A stretch of DNA of 11,158 nucleotides from Luteococcus sp043424415 (lineage in GTDB: Bacteria > Actinomycetota > Actinomycetes > Propionibacteriales > Propionibacteriaceae), in the NCBI RefSeq assembly GCF_043424415.1, contig NZ_JBHWOO010000268.1, positions 1-11,158 on the forward strand, given 5' to 3'. Below are positions 1 to 6,024 of the stretch, one piece after another. A program made the translations under genes and the position numbers. Within the stretch, counting starts at the first letter, position 1; each line of letters begins with the position of its first letter. The notes beneath the pieces are model-generated. The model searched no databases. It was not told the DNA's origin and saw nothing but the letters and a program-made list of their open reading frames with translations.

Positions 1-420
1 CGTGTCCTGGTCTCGGCGGTCTGGGAACGTGGTGCCCTTGCACGTGCCCAGCAGTGCCCGCAGGTCATCGTCGGTGACGATGGGCACGGGTGCGGGCTTC
101 TCGGTGGGGGTCTTCATCTTCGCCATGGGGTTCGCGTCTAGCTCCCCCTCGTCGATGCACCACTCAGCGAACCGGTACAGGCCGCGGAAGCGGGTTTTGC
201 GGGTGTTCGCGGACTGCCCTTGCTCGTCGAGGTGGGCGAGCCATTCGCGGACGTTGCCGCGGGTGAAGTTGTCGGCGGTGGGTGCCTGCCCGTCGCTGAC
301 CAGCCATTCGGAGAAGAATCGGACGCTCTGGCCGTAGAGGCGCAGGGTGCCTGCGGCTCGGCCTTCGGCTCTGAGGGCGCGGGCGAAGCTGGTGGCGAGG
401 TCGTCGAGGGGGATGCTCAT
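1..420 (-). CDS. Tyrosine recombinase/integrase, N-terminal part (runs off the window)
   Basis: Reading the minus strand from the ATG at 420 gives 140 codons without a stop up to the window edge; the protein begins MSIPLDDLATSFARAL. Residues about 5-105 look like the SAM-like core-binding domain of phage-type integrases: helices around TLRLYGQSVRFFSEWL, the segment NVREWLAHLDEQG, and the segment NTRKTRFRGLYRFAEWC ending in a Gly-Glu-Leu-Asp-Ala-Asn-Pro turn. The stretch VPIVTDDDLRALL near residue 113 is the usual linker into the catalytic domain. The catalytic Arg/His/Arg/Tyr residues lie outside the window, so activity cannot be judged. The start is secure because an in-frame TAG lies 12 codons upstream with no other start codon between. 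A TAACGT hexamer (433-428) seven bases before the ATG suggests leaderless expression. The family serves integrative elements, plasmids and phages; a Xer-like housekeeping role is less likely. Confidence 0.85.
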   Translation of the reverse strand, partial: MSIPLDDLATSFARALRAEGRAAGTLRLYGQSVRFFSEWLVSDGQAPTADNFTRGNVREWLAHLDEQGQSANTRKTRFRGLYRFAEWCIDEGELDANPMAKMKTPTEKPAPVPIVTDDDLRALLGTCKGTTFPDRRDQDT

Positions 421-489
421 GGATGCGACGTTATCAGGAGAATAAGCGCTGTGCTAGATGCACTCTTCCCGGATGGGGCGGTATCTGCC
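421..489. other. Intergenic gap upstream of the integrase; possible attachment-site neighbourhood
   Basis: These 69 bases separate the polymerase-domain gene from the integrase start. They contain a short interrupted palindrome GTGC-TAGAT-GCAC (451-463), the palindrome AGCGCT (445-450) and the putative integrase -10 hexamer (433-428). Integrase genes often sit beside their att core, but only one end of the element could be in view, so no core direct repeat can be identified. No tRNA or T-rich terminator is visible. Confidence 0.25.
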
Positions 490-1533
490 CTAGTCGATGC
501 GCCTTTGACGGCTGGGTTGCACCCGGGGCGGCTCACCGGGCATCTTCGGGTACTCAGGAGGATAAGGCATTTCCCCCTGCCCGGCGGCGGCGTCACGTGC
601 GTACCAGTCCAGAGCCGTCGCCAGACTGGCCGGGGACACGCGGTACAGCGGCTCCCAAGGGTCGCCCACCTGCTCGAAACGGGCGGGCATCGTCGCCACG
701 GTGAACTCGCGGGGGTCGACCTCGGCCACCTCATCCCAGTCCAGGGGTGCAGAAACCAACGCTTCGGGGACGGGCCTGATGGAATAGGCGCTCGACATCA
801 GGCGGTCGCGTGCCATCTGGTTGAAGTCGACGAAGATGCGCTCTCCTCGCTCCTCCTTCCACCAGTCGACCGTGACCAGCTCGGGCATCCGACGGGCCAA
901 CTCACGCCCGATGGCGATGGCGGCGTGGCGCGCATCGATGAAGTCGATGGGCTCCACGGAGGCGTAGACATGCAGGCCGCGTCCGCCCGAGGTCTTGCAG
1001 AAACTCTCCAGTGCGAGCTCAGCCAGCAGCGCGCGCAGTTCCAGCGCCACCTGCCGTGCTTCGGCGATACCGGTCCCCGGCTGCGGGTCGAGGTCCAGGC
1101 GCAACTGGTCCACCAGTTCGGTCTCGGGAGCCGTGACGGGCCAGGCATGGAAACGCAGCGTGCCGAGGTTCACCAGCCACAGCAGGTCTGCCAGGCAAGT
1201 GGGCATCACCTGCTGCGCGGTGCGCCCCGAGGGGTAGGTCACCGTCGCCGTCTGCACGTGCTCCGGCATCGAGAAAGGTGCCTTCTTCTGGTAGAAGGCG
1301 GCTCCGCGTCCCGCGCGGCTGGTGATGGTGGCACCGGGCTGCACTCCCCCGGGCCACCGCTCCAGGGTCGTCGGCCGGTTCCGCAGGGCTGCGAGCAGAC
1401 CCTCACCGACGGACTGCACGTAGTTGGCCACGTGGAGCTTGGTGAGCCCCAGCTCGGGGAAATAGGGCTTGTCCGGGCTCGACAGGCGCACGGCGACGCC
1501 GTCTGCGTCCAGCTCGATGGCGGTGCTCGGCAT
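490..1533 (-). CDS. Stand-alone LigD-type polymerase domain (archaeo-eukaryotic primase superfamily)
   Basis: The 347-residue product matches the polymerase/primase module of bacterial DNA ligase D. That module adds ribo- or deoxyribonucleotides during Ku-dependent end joining and related gap repair. Visible motifs are the metal-binding pair D147/D149 in LRLDLDPQPG, the nucleotide-binding segment TSGGRGLHVY (181-190), and the third acidic residue D236 in IFVDFNQ, followed by SAYSIRP and the VSAPLDWDEV segment (260-269). There are no nuclease or ligase domains, so it resembles the separate PolD proteins of mycobacteria rather than full LigD. The start chosen is the ATG at 1533, which begins MPSTAIEL. 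Longer frames reach back into msrB and lack family similarity. A TAGTCT hexamer (1546-1541) lies seven bases before the ATG, suggesting a leaderless transcript. No ku or ligase gene is in the window. It is transcribed toward the integrase and divergently from msrB. Confidence 0.9.
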   Translation of the reverse strand: MPSTAIELDADGVAVRLSSPDKPYFPELGLTKLHVANYVQSVGEGLLAALRNRPTTLERWPGGVQPGATITSRAGRGAAFYQKKAPFSMPEHVQTATVTYPSGRTAQQVMPTCLADLLWLVNLGTLRFHAWPVTAPETELVDQLRLDLDPQPGTGIAEARQVALELRALLAELALESFCKTSGGRGLHVYASVEPIDFIDARHAAIAIGRELARRMPELVTVDWWKEERGERIFVDFNQMARDRLMSSAYSIRPVPEALVSAPLDWDEVAEVDPREFTVATMPARFEQVGDPWEPLYRVSPASLATALDWYARDAAAGQGEMPYPPEYPKMPGEPPRVQPSRQRRID

Positions 1534-1540
1534 GCCGCCA

Positions 1541-1576
1541 AGACTATCCGGAGGCTCTGGTGTGGCCGGGTACATT
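1541..1576. promoter_or_regulatory. Divergent promoter pair for the polymerase-domain gene and msrB
   Basis: The 49-base divergent gap holds TAGTCT on the minus strand (1546-1541), seven bases before the polymerase-gene ATG. It also holds TACATT on the plus strand (1571-1576), six bases before the msrB ATG. Both fit the actinobacterial TANNNT -10 pattern at the distance that places the transcript start on the start codon. No convincing -35 boxes are visible. A GGAGG at 1550-1554 offers a competing msrB start at GTG 1562. Confidence 0.5.
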
Positions 1577-1582
1577 CGAGCC

Positions 1583-2029
1583 ATGGCCGATGAGCAGAAC
1601 GAATCCGTGACCCTTCCCAGCATCGAGCGCATCGTCAAGAGCGATGCCGAATGGCGATCCCAGCTCAACGACCTGGAATACCAGGTGCTGCGCCAGTCGG
1701 GCACCGAGCGCCCCTTCACGGGTGAGTACACCGACACCACCACCGAAGGCGTCTACAGCTGCCGTGGCTGCGGCACTGAACTGTTCCGCAGCACCGAGAA
1801 GTTCGGGTCGCACTGCGGCTGGCCGAGCTTCTTCGCTCCCTTGGCCGAGGAGCGGGTCCGTTATCTGCGAGACGAGTCCATCCCCGGACGCCCGCGCGTC
1901 GAGGTGCGTTGCGCCGCGTGCGACTCCCATCTTGGCCACGTCTTCGAGGGTGAGGGCTATGACACCCCCACCGACCTGCGCTACTGCATCAACTCGGTCT
2001 GCCTGACCCTGGAACCGACCCAGTCCTGA
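1583..2029 (+). CDS. msrB: Peptide-methionine (R)-S-oxide reductase MsrB
   Basis: The 148-residue protein is a complete MsrB. The enzyme reduces methionine-R-sulfoxide in oxidised proteins in the cytoplasm, normally recycled by thioredoxin. Two zinc-binding CxxC pairs are present: C60/C63 in CRGC and C110/C113 in CAAC. The GWPSF motif is at 79-83, preceded by C78, and SHLGHVF is at 115-121. The catalytic cysteine C135 is in RYCINS. Length is typical and there is no signal peptide or MsrA fusion. The ATG at 1583 is chosen because the extra residues from an in-frame GTG at 1562 are not part of the family core. However, that GTG has a good GGAGG seven bases upstream (1550-1554), so a 155-residue form is possible. 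The gene converges with the transporter lipoprotein gene, leaving only 28 bases between stop codons. Confidence 0.96.
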   Translation: MADEQNESVTLPSIERIVKSDAEWRSQLNDLEYQVLRQSGTERPFTGEYTDTTTEGVYSCRGCGTELFRSTEKFGSHCGWPSFFAPLAEERVRYLRDESIPGRPRVEVRCAACDSHLGHVFEGEGYDTPTDLRYCINSVCLTLEPTQS

Positions 2030-2067
2030 TGCTGCCCGGTCCTGAGCCGCTGTCGTTTCAGGACTGG
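2020..2067. terminator. Two-armed hairpin between convergent msrB and the lipoprotein gene
   Basis: A near-identical arm occurs twice: CCAGTCCTGA (2020-2029, containing the msrB stop) and CCGGTCCTGA (2036-2045). Either can pair with TCAGGACTGG (2058-2067, containing the complement of the lipoprotein stop). The first pairing is 10 bp and perfect with a 28-base loop. The second has one G-T wobble and a 12-base loop. No T run follows on either strand. A bidirectional terminator is the simplest reading. Confidence 0.45.
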
Positions 2068-3113
2068 CCCATCACGGAGGCATCGACCGCGTGACGGGCG
2101 TCCACCGGCTTGGTGAGCAGGCCCGCGGTACGCATGAACTTCTCCATCGCCACGAAGCGCGACTCGGTGAGCAGTCCGTCGGGCCGCTGCTGGTCTCCAT
2201 TCCACAGCGGGATGCTGGCCTCGAGGGTGGCGGCCGCAGACTTCTGGGCGGCTGCCGCCTCGAGTCCGGGCACGTGCCGGGTGGAGACCTGGATCGCAGC
2301 CGCGGGGTCGTCGACGACGGCCTGGATGCCCTTGACGCTGGCCCGGCAGACCGCCCGCACCATGTCGGGCCGTTCGGCCAGCACGGCGCGGCTGGTGACG
2401 ATGCTGGTGCTCACCAGGGGGATCTCGTCGCCCAGGCCGATGGCGCGCACCGGCACCCCGGCGCCCTCGAACTGCACCATGTCGTTGTTGGCAAAACCCA
2501 TGATGGCGTCGACCTTGCCGGTGGCCAGGGCCGCCTGCTGGGTGTAGCCGATCTGCTGGATGGTGACGTCCTTCTCGGTGAGCGAGGCCTGGTGCAGGGC
2601 AAGCTGGAGGCCGTACCAGGTCTCGCCGAACTTGCCGGGAACTCCGATGGTGTGGCCCTTGAGCTGCTCGAGGGTGGTGATCGGTGAGTCCTTGGGCACG
2701 ATCACCACCACCGGGTAGGCGCGGTAGAAACCGGCGACGGTCACCAGGTCCATTCCTTCGCTGTTGGCCTGGAGCACCTCATCGCCGCCGGCGATGGCGA
2801 ACTGCTCCTGCCCGGAGCTGAGGGCGTTGAACAGCCCCTCGCTGGCACCGTGGTGACGCAGGCTCGCGTCGACGCCCGCCTGGCTGTACAGCCCCTTGGT
2901 GGCTGCCCAGTAGAAGGGGGCGAACTGGATGTTGGGGATGTAGGTCAAGCCGATCACGGCCTTCCCGAGCCGCGCTGCCCCCGTGGACGGCGACCCGGAC
3001 GATGAGGCCGTGGCCGAAGAGGTGGCCTTCTGCACGGCGGTGCCGTTGCAGGCAGTCGTGGCGAGGCAGGCACCGCCCAGGGTGAGCAGGGTTCGGCGGG
3101 ACAGGCTGGTCAT
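2058..3113 (-). CDS. ribY: NMT1/THI5-type substrate-binding lipoprotein, probable riboflavin-binding RibY
   Basis: The 351-residue product is a periplasmic-binding-protein-like lipoprotein of the NMT1/THI5 class, which binds thiamine-precursor pyrimidines, riboflavin and similar compounds. The N-terminus has an SRRTLLTLGG segment (5-14) resembling a twin-arginine signal. A probable lipidation cysteine C22 follows ATTA; the box is imperfect, with Thr at -3. A Ser/Thr/Gly-rich linker runs to about residue 47. The mature domain starts KAVIGLTYIPNIQFAPFYWA (51-70), with the typical GLYSQAGVD and a hinge at GVPGKFGETWYG (157-168). The ATG at 3113 overlaps the permease stop as ATGA, so the pair is translationally coupled. 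Longer frames only read through the permease in another phase. Substrate assignment rests mainly on the FMN riboswitch upstream; a thiamine-precursor binder is the main alternative. Confidence 0.85.
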   Translation of the reverse strand: MTSLSRRTLLTLGGACLATTACNGTAVQKATSSATASSSGSPSTGAARLGKAVIGLTYIPNIQFAPFYWAATKGLYSQAGVDASLRHHGASEGLFNALSSGQEQFAIAGGDEVLQANSEGMDLVTVAGFYRAYPVVVIVPKDSPITTLEQLKGHTIGVPGKFGETWYGLQLALHQASLTEKDVTIQQIGYTQQAALATGKVDAIMGFANNDMVQFEGAGVPVRAIGLGDEIPLVSTSIVTSRAVLAERPDMVRAVCRASVKGIQAVVDDPAAAIQVSTRHVPGLEAAAAQKSAAATLEASIPLWNGDQQRPDGLLTESRFVAMEKFMRTAGLLTKPVDARHAVDASVMGQS

Positions 3114-3898
3114 CGGGAGGCCTTTCGCAGGGGGCGGGAGTCCTCGAGGCGCAGGCTGCGCTCGAAGTGGCGGATCAGGGAATAGATCGTCGAGGCGACG
3201 GTGCACAGGGCGAACAGGGTGGAGAACATGCCGACGGTGTCCACCTGGTCGCGCTGGACGGTCAGCAGCTGGCCCATGCCGTTGCCGCCCATCACCATCT
3301 CCCCGACCACGGCGCCGGTGATGGACAGGGTGAAGCCATTGCGCAGGCCGGCCAGCGCGCTGGGCAGGGCCAGCGGCCCCTCGATGAAGGCCAGCAGGGA
3401 GGCTCGGCCTGCGCCGTCCATCCGGGCGGCGTCGACAACCTCCGGGTCGACGTGCCGCAGGCCGAGCAGGGCACTGACCAGGATCGGGAAGAAGACCATC
3501 AGGGCGCACAGCAGGACCACCGCGGGCAGGCCATAGCCGATCCAGAGCACCAGCAGCGGTGCCAGGGCAATTGCCGGGATCGCCTGGGTGGCACCCAGGA
3601 AGGGATTGACGGCGGCCGAGAACCATCGGGACTCGTGGATGGCGACGGCCAACGGAATCCCCGCCAGCAGCCCCACGGCACAGCCCCCCAATGCCTCTAT
3701 CAGGGTCAGGCCCAGGGCGCGCCACAACAAGGGGCCGGAGAGGTCGTTGCCCAGCCGCACCAGCACGTCTCCCGGTGCCGGCAGCACGAAGGCGGGCCAC
3801 CCGGCCCGGCTCACCAGGAGCTGCCACAGACCTACCAGGACCAGGCCCAAGACCACAGGCGCGGTGATCGTGCGCAGGGTGGTGCGGTGTGTGCCCAC
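3110..3898 (-). CDS. ribX: ABC transporter permease, probable riboflavin permease RibX
   Basis: The 262-residue membrane protein is a BPD-type inner-membrane permease of the ThiX/SsuC class. Hydrophobic segments lie at about 11-29, 62-87, 103-120, 124-145, 190-205 and 222-242. The cytoplasmic EAA-type loop that docks the ATPase is VDAARMDGAG followed by FIEGPLALP (155-178). The start is GTG at 3898, five bases after a strong GGGAGG (3909-3904). A longer frame beginning MKVWMGG would start inside the FMN riboswitch aptamer and is rejected. It is the first gene after the riboswitch and overlaps the lipoprotein gene by 4 bp. With its partner it matches the RibXY riboflavin uptake arrangement predicted by comparative genomics. 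No ATP-binding subunit gene is adjacent, so an ATPase encoded elsewhere must energise it if it works as an ABC transporter. Confidence 0.87.
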   Translation of the reverse strand: MGTHRTTLRTITAPVVLGLVLVGLWQLLVSRAGWPAFVLPAPGDVLVRLGNDLSGPLLWRALGLTLIEALGGCAVGLLAGIPLAVAIHESRWFSAAVNPFLGATQAIPAIALAPLLVLWIGYGLPAVVLLCALMVFFPILVSALLGLRHVDPEVVDAARMDGAGRASLLAFIEGPLALPSALAGLRNGFTLSITGAVVGEMVMGGNGMGQLLTVQRDQVDTVGMFSTLFALCTVASTIYSLIRHFERSLRLEDSRPLRKASR

Positions 3899-3900
3899 GT

Positions 3901-3949
3901 GCGCCTCCCTCGTCGATCCCGCCTGTGCAGTGGCATGACGGGAGGACGC
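3901..3949 (-). promoter_or_regulatory. Shine-Dalgarno sequestering stem of the FMN riboswitch
   Basis: The arm GCG-T-CCTCCC-GTC (3949-3937) can pair with GAC-GA-GGGAGG-CGC (3914-3901). This gives 12 base pairs with two small bulges and buries the Shine-Dalgarno of ribX (3909-3904). The same CCTCCC (within TCCTCCC, 3946-3940) can instead pair with GGGAGGA at the 3' edge of the aptamer (4001-3995), part of which also belongs to stem P1. Ligand binding should hold P1 together, free the anti-SD strand and block translation. No U-tract terminator is seen, so control is probably translational. Confidence 0.65.
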
Positions 3950-3986
3950 CGAGGGGTCTCGACGGGGCATGCGGCCGCAGCCGCGA

Positions 3987-4109
3987 GGCGTGTCTCCTCC
4001 CATCCAGACTTTCACCGTCGGTTCCGGAATTGCACCGGACAGGCCATCACGGGGATGGTTCGCGGACTGTCACCGCCGGCTCGGACTTGCACCGATCCCG
4101 GAACACGCC
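3987..4109 (-). promoter_or_regulatory. FMN riboswitch (RFN element)
   Basis: On the minus strand the aptamer is essentially complete. P1 is GGCGTGT-TCC (from 4109) paired with GGA-G-ACACGCC (ending 3987). Next come a P2 hairpin TCGG...CCGA, the conserved GCCGGCGGTGACAGTCCGCGA segment, a CCATC/GATGG variable stem, a TCCGG/CCGGA stem, and the hallmark 3' run GACGGTGAAAGTCTGGATGGGAG. These match the RFN consensus, which binds flavin mononucleotide and shuts off riboflavin synthesis or uptake genes. Its position 89 bases before the permease start ties the downstream transporter to flavin supply. Confidence 0.95.
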
Positions 4110-4110
4110 G

Positions 4111-4139
4111 TGCGGGGCCATTATAGGACCGGCCCCGCA
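4111..4139 (-). terminator. Perfect 9-bp hairpin downstream of hemQ, with a promoter in its loop
   Basis: TGCGGGGCC (4111-4119) and GGCCCCGCA (4131-4139) form a perfect 9-bp inverted repeat around an 11-base loop. It begins 11 bases after the hemQ stop. A second 6-bp stem GCCTGC/GCAGGC (4144-4149 with 4157-4162) overlaps the stop codon. Neither is followed by a U run. The likely role is 3'-end formation for hemE-hemQ mRNA. Confidence 0.5.
4120..4125 (-). promoter_or_regulatory. Consensus -10 box (TATAAT) for the riboswitch-transporter unit
   Basis: A perfect TATAAT reads 4125 to 4120 on the minus strand, a rare match in such GC-rich DNA. Transcription would start near 4113-4111, two to four bases before stem P1 of the FMN riboswitch. 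No good -35 is visible at 17 bases. The box lies in the loop of the hairpin at 4111-4139. Confidence 0.75.
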
Positions 4140-4150
4140 GGGTGCCTGCC

Positions 4151-4858
4151 TCAGCAGCAGGCGCAGCCACCTTCGTGGGGAGTACCCCAGCTGGCCAGGA
4201 TGGTCTCGAGCTCGCGACGGCGGCCGGTGAAGAAGGGCTGTTCCTCGCGCATGTGCTTGCGGGCGTCGGCCGCGCGCAGCTCGCGCATCAGGTCGACGAT
4301 GCGGTGCAGCTCGGGCGCCTCGAAGGCGAGGATCCACTCGTAGTCGCCCAGGGCGAAGCTGGCGATCGTGTTGGCCCGCACGTCCTTGTACTCGCTGGCC
4401 ATCATGCCGTGCTCGCGCAGCATGCCGCGACGCTGGTATTCGGGCATCAGGTACCACTCCGAGTCGCGCACGAAGGGGTAGACGCACAGGTAGTCCTCGG
4501 CCTTCTCGCCCTGGAGGAAGTTGGGGACATGCGACTTGTTGAACTCGGCCTCACGGTGGATGGCCATCTGGGACCAGACCGGCGCCAGGGTCTGGCCCAG
4601 CTCGGTGGCGCGGAAGGCGAGGTAGGCGTCCTGCAGGGTGTCGGAGCTGGGCGCCCACCACCAGACCATCAGGTCGGCCTCGGCGCGGAAACCGGCGATG
4701 TCGTAGAAGCCACGGATGGTGAACTCCTTGCCCTCACAGGCCTTCTCCACCGCCGCGATCGCCTCGGCAGCGGCCTCCGGGCGCACCGGGGTGGTGCGCT
4801 GGAAGACCGCGATGTTCATGTAGTAGGTGCCGTGGTTGATCGCGTCGAACTTGCTCAT
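4151..4858 (-). CDS. hemQ: Coproheme decarboxylase HemQ (ChdC)
   Basis: The 235-residue product is a chlorite-dismutase-family protein. It should catalyse the last step of the coproporphyrin-dependent haem pathway, oxidative decarboxylation of coproheme III to haem b in the cytoplasm. H110 (in NKSHVPNF), Y127 (in CVYPFVRDSEWY) and H150 (in REHGMM) have the same spacing, as I recall it, as the distal His, catalytic Tyr and proximal His of the Corynebacterium diphtheriae enzyme. This indicates an actinobacterial-type active site. RRGMLREHG and GDYEWILAFE are further family segments. Oddly, the protein ends in GGCACC, giving three cysteines in the last four residues. The ATG at 4858 overlaps the hemE stop as ATGA, so the two genes are translationally coupled. 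In mycobacteria hemY sits between them; here it is absent. Confidence 0.95.
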   Translation of the reverse strand: MSKFDAINHGTYYMNIAVFQRTTPVRPEAAAEAIAAVEKACEGKEFTIRGFYDIAGFRAEADLMVWWWAPSSDTLQDAYLAFRATELGQTLAPVWSQMAIHREAEFNKSHVPNFLQGEKAEDYLCVYPFVRDSEWYLMPEYQRRGMLREHGMMASEYKDVRANTIASFALGDYEWILAFEAPELHRIVDLMRELRAADARKHMREEQPFFTGRRRELETILASWGTPHEGGCACC

Positions 4859-5901
4859 GCCTGTGCCTCCTGGCGGATGGTGGGTGCTTCCTCGTGGACC
4901 AGCTCGACGATCCGGGTCAGCACGCCCGGGTCGGTGGTGGGCGGGACTCCATGCCCCAGGTTGAAGATGTGGCCGGGGGCCTTGGCCCCGGCACGGATGA
5001 CCTCGCGGACGCGCTCGGCCAGCACCTCCCAGGGGGCCAGCAGCAGGGCCGGGTCGAGGTTGCCCTGGACAGCCTTGTCCGGGCCGATGCGTCGGCTGGC
5101 GACATCCAGGGGCGTGCGCCAGTCGACGCCGACGACATCACTGCCCGCCTCGGCCATCGCGGGCAGCAGCTCGGCCGTGCCGACACCGAAGTGGATGGTG
5201 GGCACGCCACCGGTCAGCGAACCGAGGACCTGGCTGCTGTGCGGCAGGACACGTTCGCGGTAGTCGCGCTCGGCCAGGGCGCCGGCCCAGGAGTCGAAGA
5301 GCTGCACCGCGCTGGCGCCCGCATCAATCTGCACCTGCAGGAAGGTGCTGGAGATCTGCACGAGGCGACGGCACAGCTCGTCCCACAACTCTGGGTCGCC
5401 GGCCATCATCGACTTGGTGCGGGAGTGGTCCTTCGAGGGGCCGCCCTCGACGAGGTAGCTGGCCAGGGTGAAGGGTGCGCCGGCAAAGCCGATCAGCGGC
5501 GTGGCGCCGAGCTCGTCGACGATCGAGGTGATCGATTCGGTGACGAAGCCCACCTGGGCCGGATCGAGGCTGCCGATCTGGTCGAGGTCGGCGCGGGTGC
5601 GAATGGGATTGGCGACCACCGGGCCGGTGCCCGGGACGATGTCGAGGTCTACCCCCATGGCCTTGAGGGGCAGCACGATGTCGGAGAAGAAGATCGCCGC
5701 GTCAACCTGGTGACGACGGACCGGCTGCAAGGTGATCTCGTGGATCATCCCGGGCTCCATGCATGACTGGAGCATGCTGGTGCCCTTGCGCAGTTCACGG
5801 TATTCAGGGAGGGATCGGCCAGCCTGACGCATGAACCAGACGGGCAACCGTACGCCCTGTTCGCGTCGAGCGGCAGCAACGAGGTCAGATGCGTGGCTCA
5901 C
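4855..5901 (-). CDS. hemE: Uroporphyrinogen decarboxylase
   Basis: The 348-residue enzyme removes four acetate carboxyls from uroporphyrinogen III to give coproporphyrinogen III, the branch compound feeding the coproporphyrin haem route. The first family signature PVWFMRQAGRSLPEYR is at 20-35, and D74 in FFSDI is the expected catalytic aspartate. The second signature GFAGAPFTLASYLVEGG is at 138-154. The substrate-pocket motifs FDSWAG (202-207), IHFGVGT (236-242) and NLGHG (314-318) are intact. Start is GTG at 5901 (MSHASDL). There is no strong Shine-Dalgarno, but TTGAAT (5914-5909) lies seven bases upstream, so the message may be leaderless. It is first in the hemE-hemQ unit and divergent from the DUF3000 gene across a 123-base gap. 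Confidence 0.97.
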   Translation of the reverse strand: MSHASDLVAAARREQGVRLPVWFMRQAGRSLPEYRELRKGTSMLQSCMEPGMIHEITLQPVRRHQVDAAIFFSDIVLPLKAMGVDLDIVPGTGPVVANPIRTRADLDQIGSLDPAQVGFVTESITSIVDELGATPLIGFAGAPFTLASYLVEGGPSKDHSRTKSMMAGDPELWDELCRRLVQISSTFLQVQIDAGASAVQLFDSWAGALAERDYRERVLPHSSQVLGSLTGGVPTIHFGVGTAELLPAMAEAGSDVVGVDWRTPLDVASRRIGPDKAVQGNLDPALLLAPWEVLAERVREVIRAGAKAPGHIFNLGHGVPPTTDPGVLTRIVELVHEEAPTIRQEAQA

Positions 5902-6024
5902 CTGCTCGATTCAACCACACCCACGAGTGGACGGCACATCGTCGACGGGCCACAGGCTGAAGGCCTGGTGGGGACGCGGCGAGCCTGTCAGGGCGGCTGG
6001 GCGGCAGTGCCTAGGGTCTTGGCC
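5902..6024. promoter_or_regulatory. Divergent promoter region, hemE / DUF3000
   Basis: On the plus strand TAGGGT (6012-6017) is seven bases before the DUF3000 GTG. On the minus strand TTGAAT (5914-5909) is seven bases before the hemE GTG. An imperfect hairpin CCAC-AGGC/GCCTGGTGG (5950-5957 with 5963-5971) lies between them. No recognisable haem- or iron-regulator operator was found. Confidence 0.45.

Noticed and set aside
220..1593. 457-codon plus-strand open frame opposite the integrase and polymerase genes
   Set aside because: No domain is recognisable and composition is shadow-like. The minus strand carries intact catalytic motifs here.
3114..3827. N-terminal extension of the lipoprotein frame into ribX
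   Set aside because: The extension is Arg/Pro/Gly-rich out-of-phase readthrough of the permease. The ATG at 3113 gives a proper lipoprotein signal and an ATGA overlap.
3899..4015. Extended ribX start beginning MKVWMGG
   Set aside because: It would start within the conserved 3' part of the FMN aptamer and translate the expression platform. The GTG at 3898 has an excellent ribosome site.
3167..4126. 319-codon plus-strand open frame opposite ribX
   Set aside because: Gln/Gly/His-rich antisense shadow that also crosses the FMN riboswitch.
4142..5263. 373-codon plus-strand open frame opposite hemQ and hemE
   Set aside because: The minus strand encodes two unmistakable haem enzymes across this region. 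The plus-strand product has no family features.
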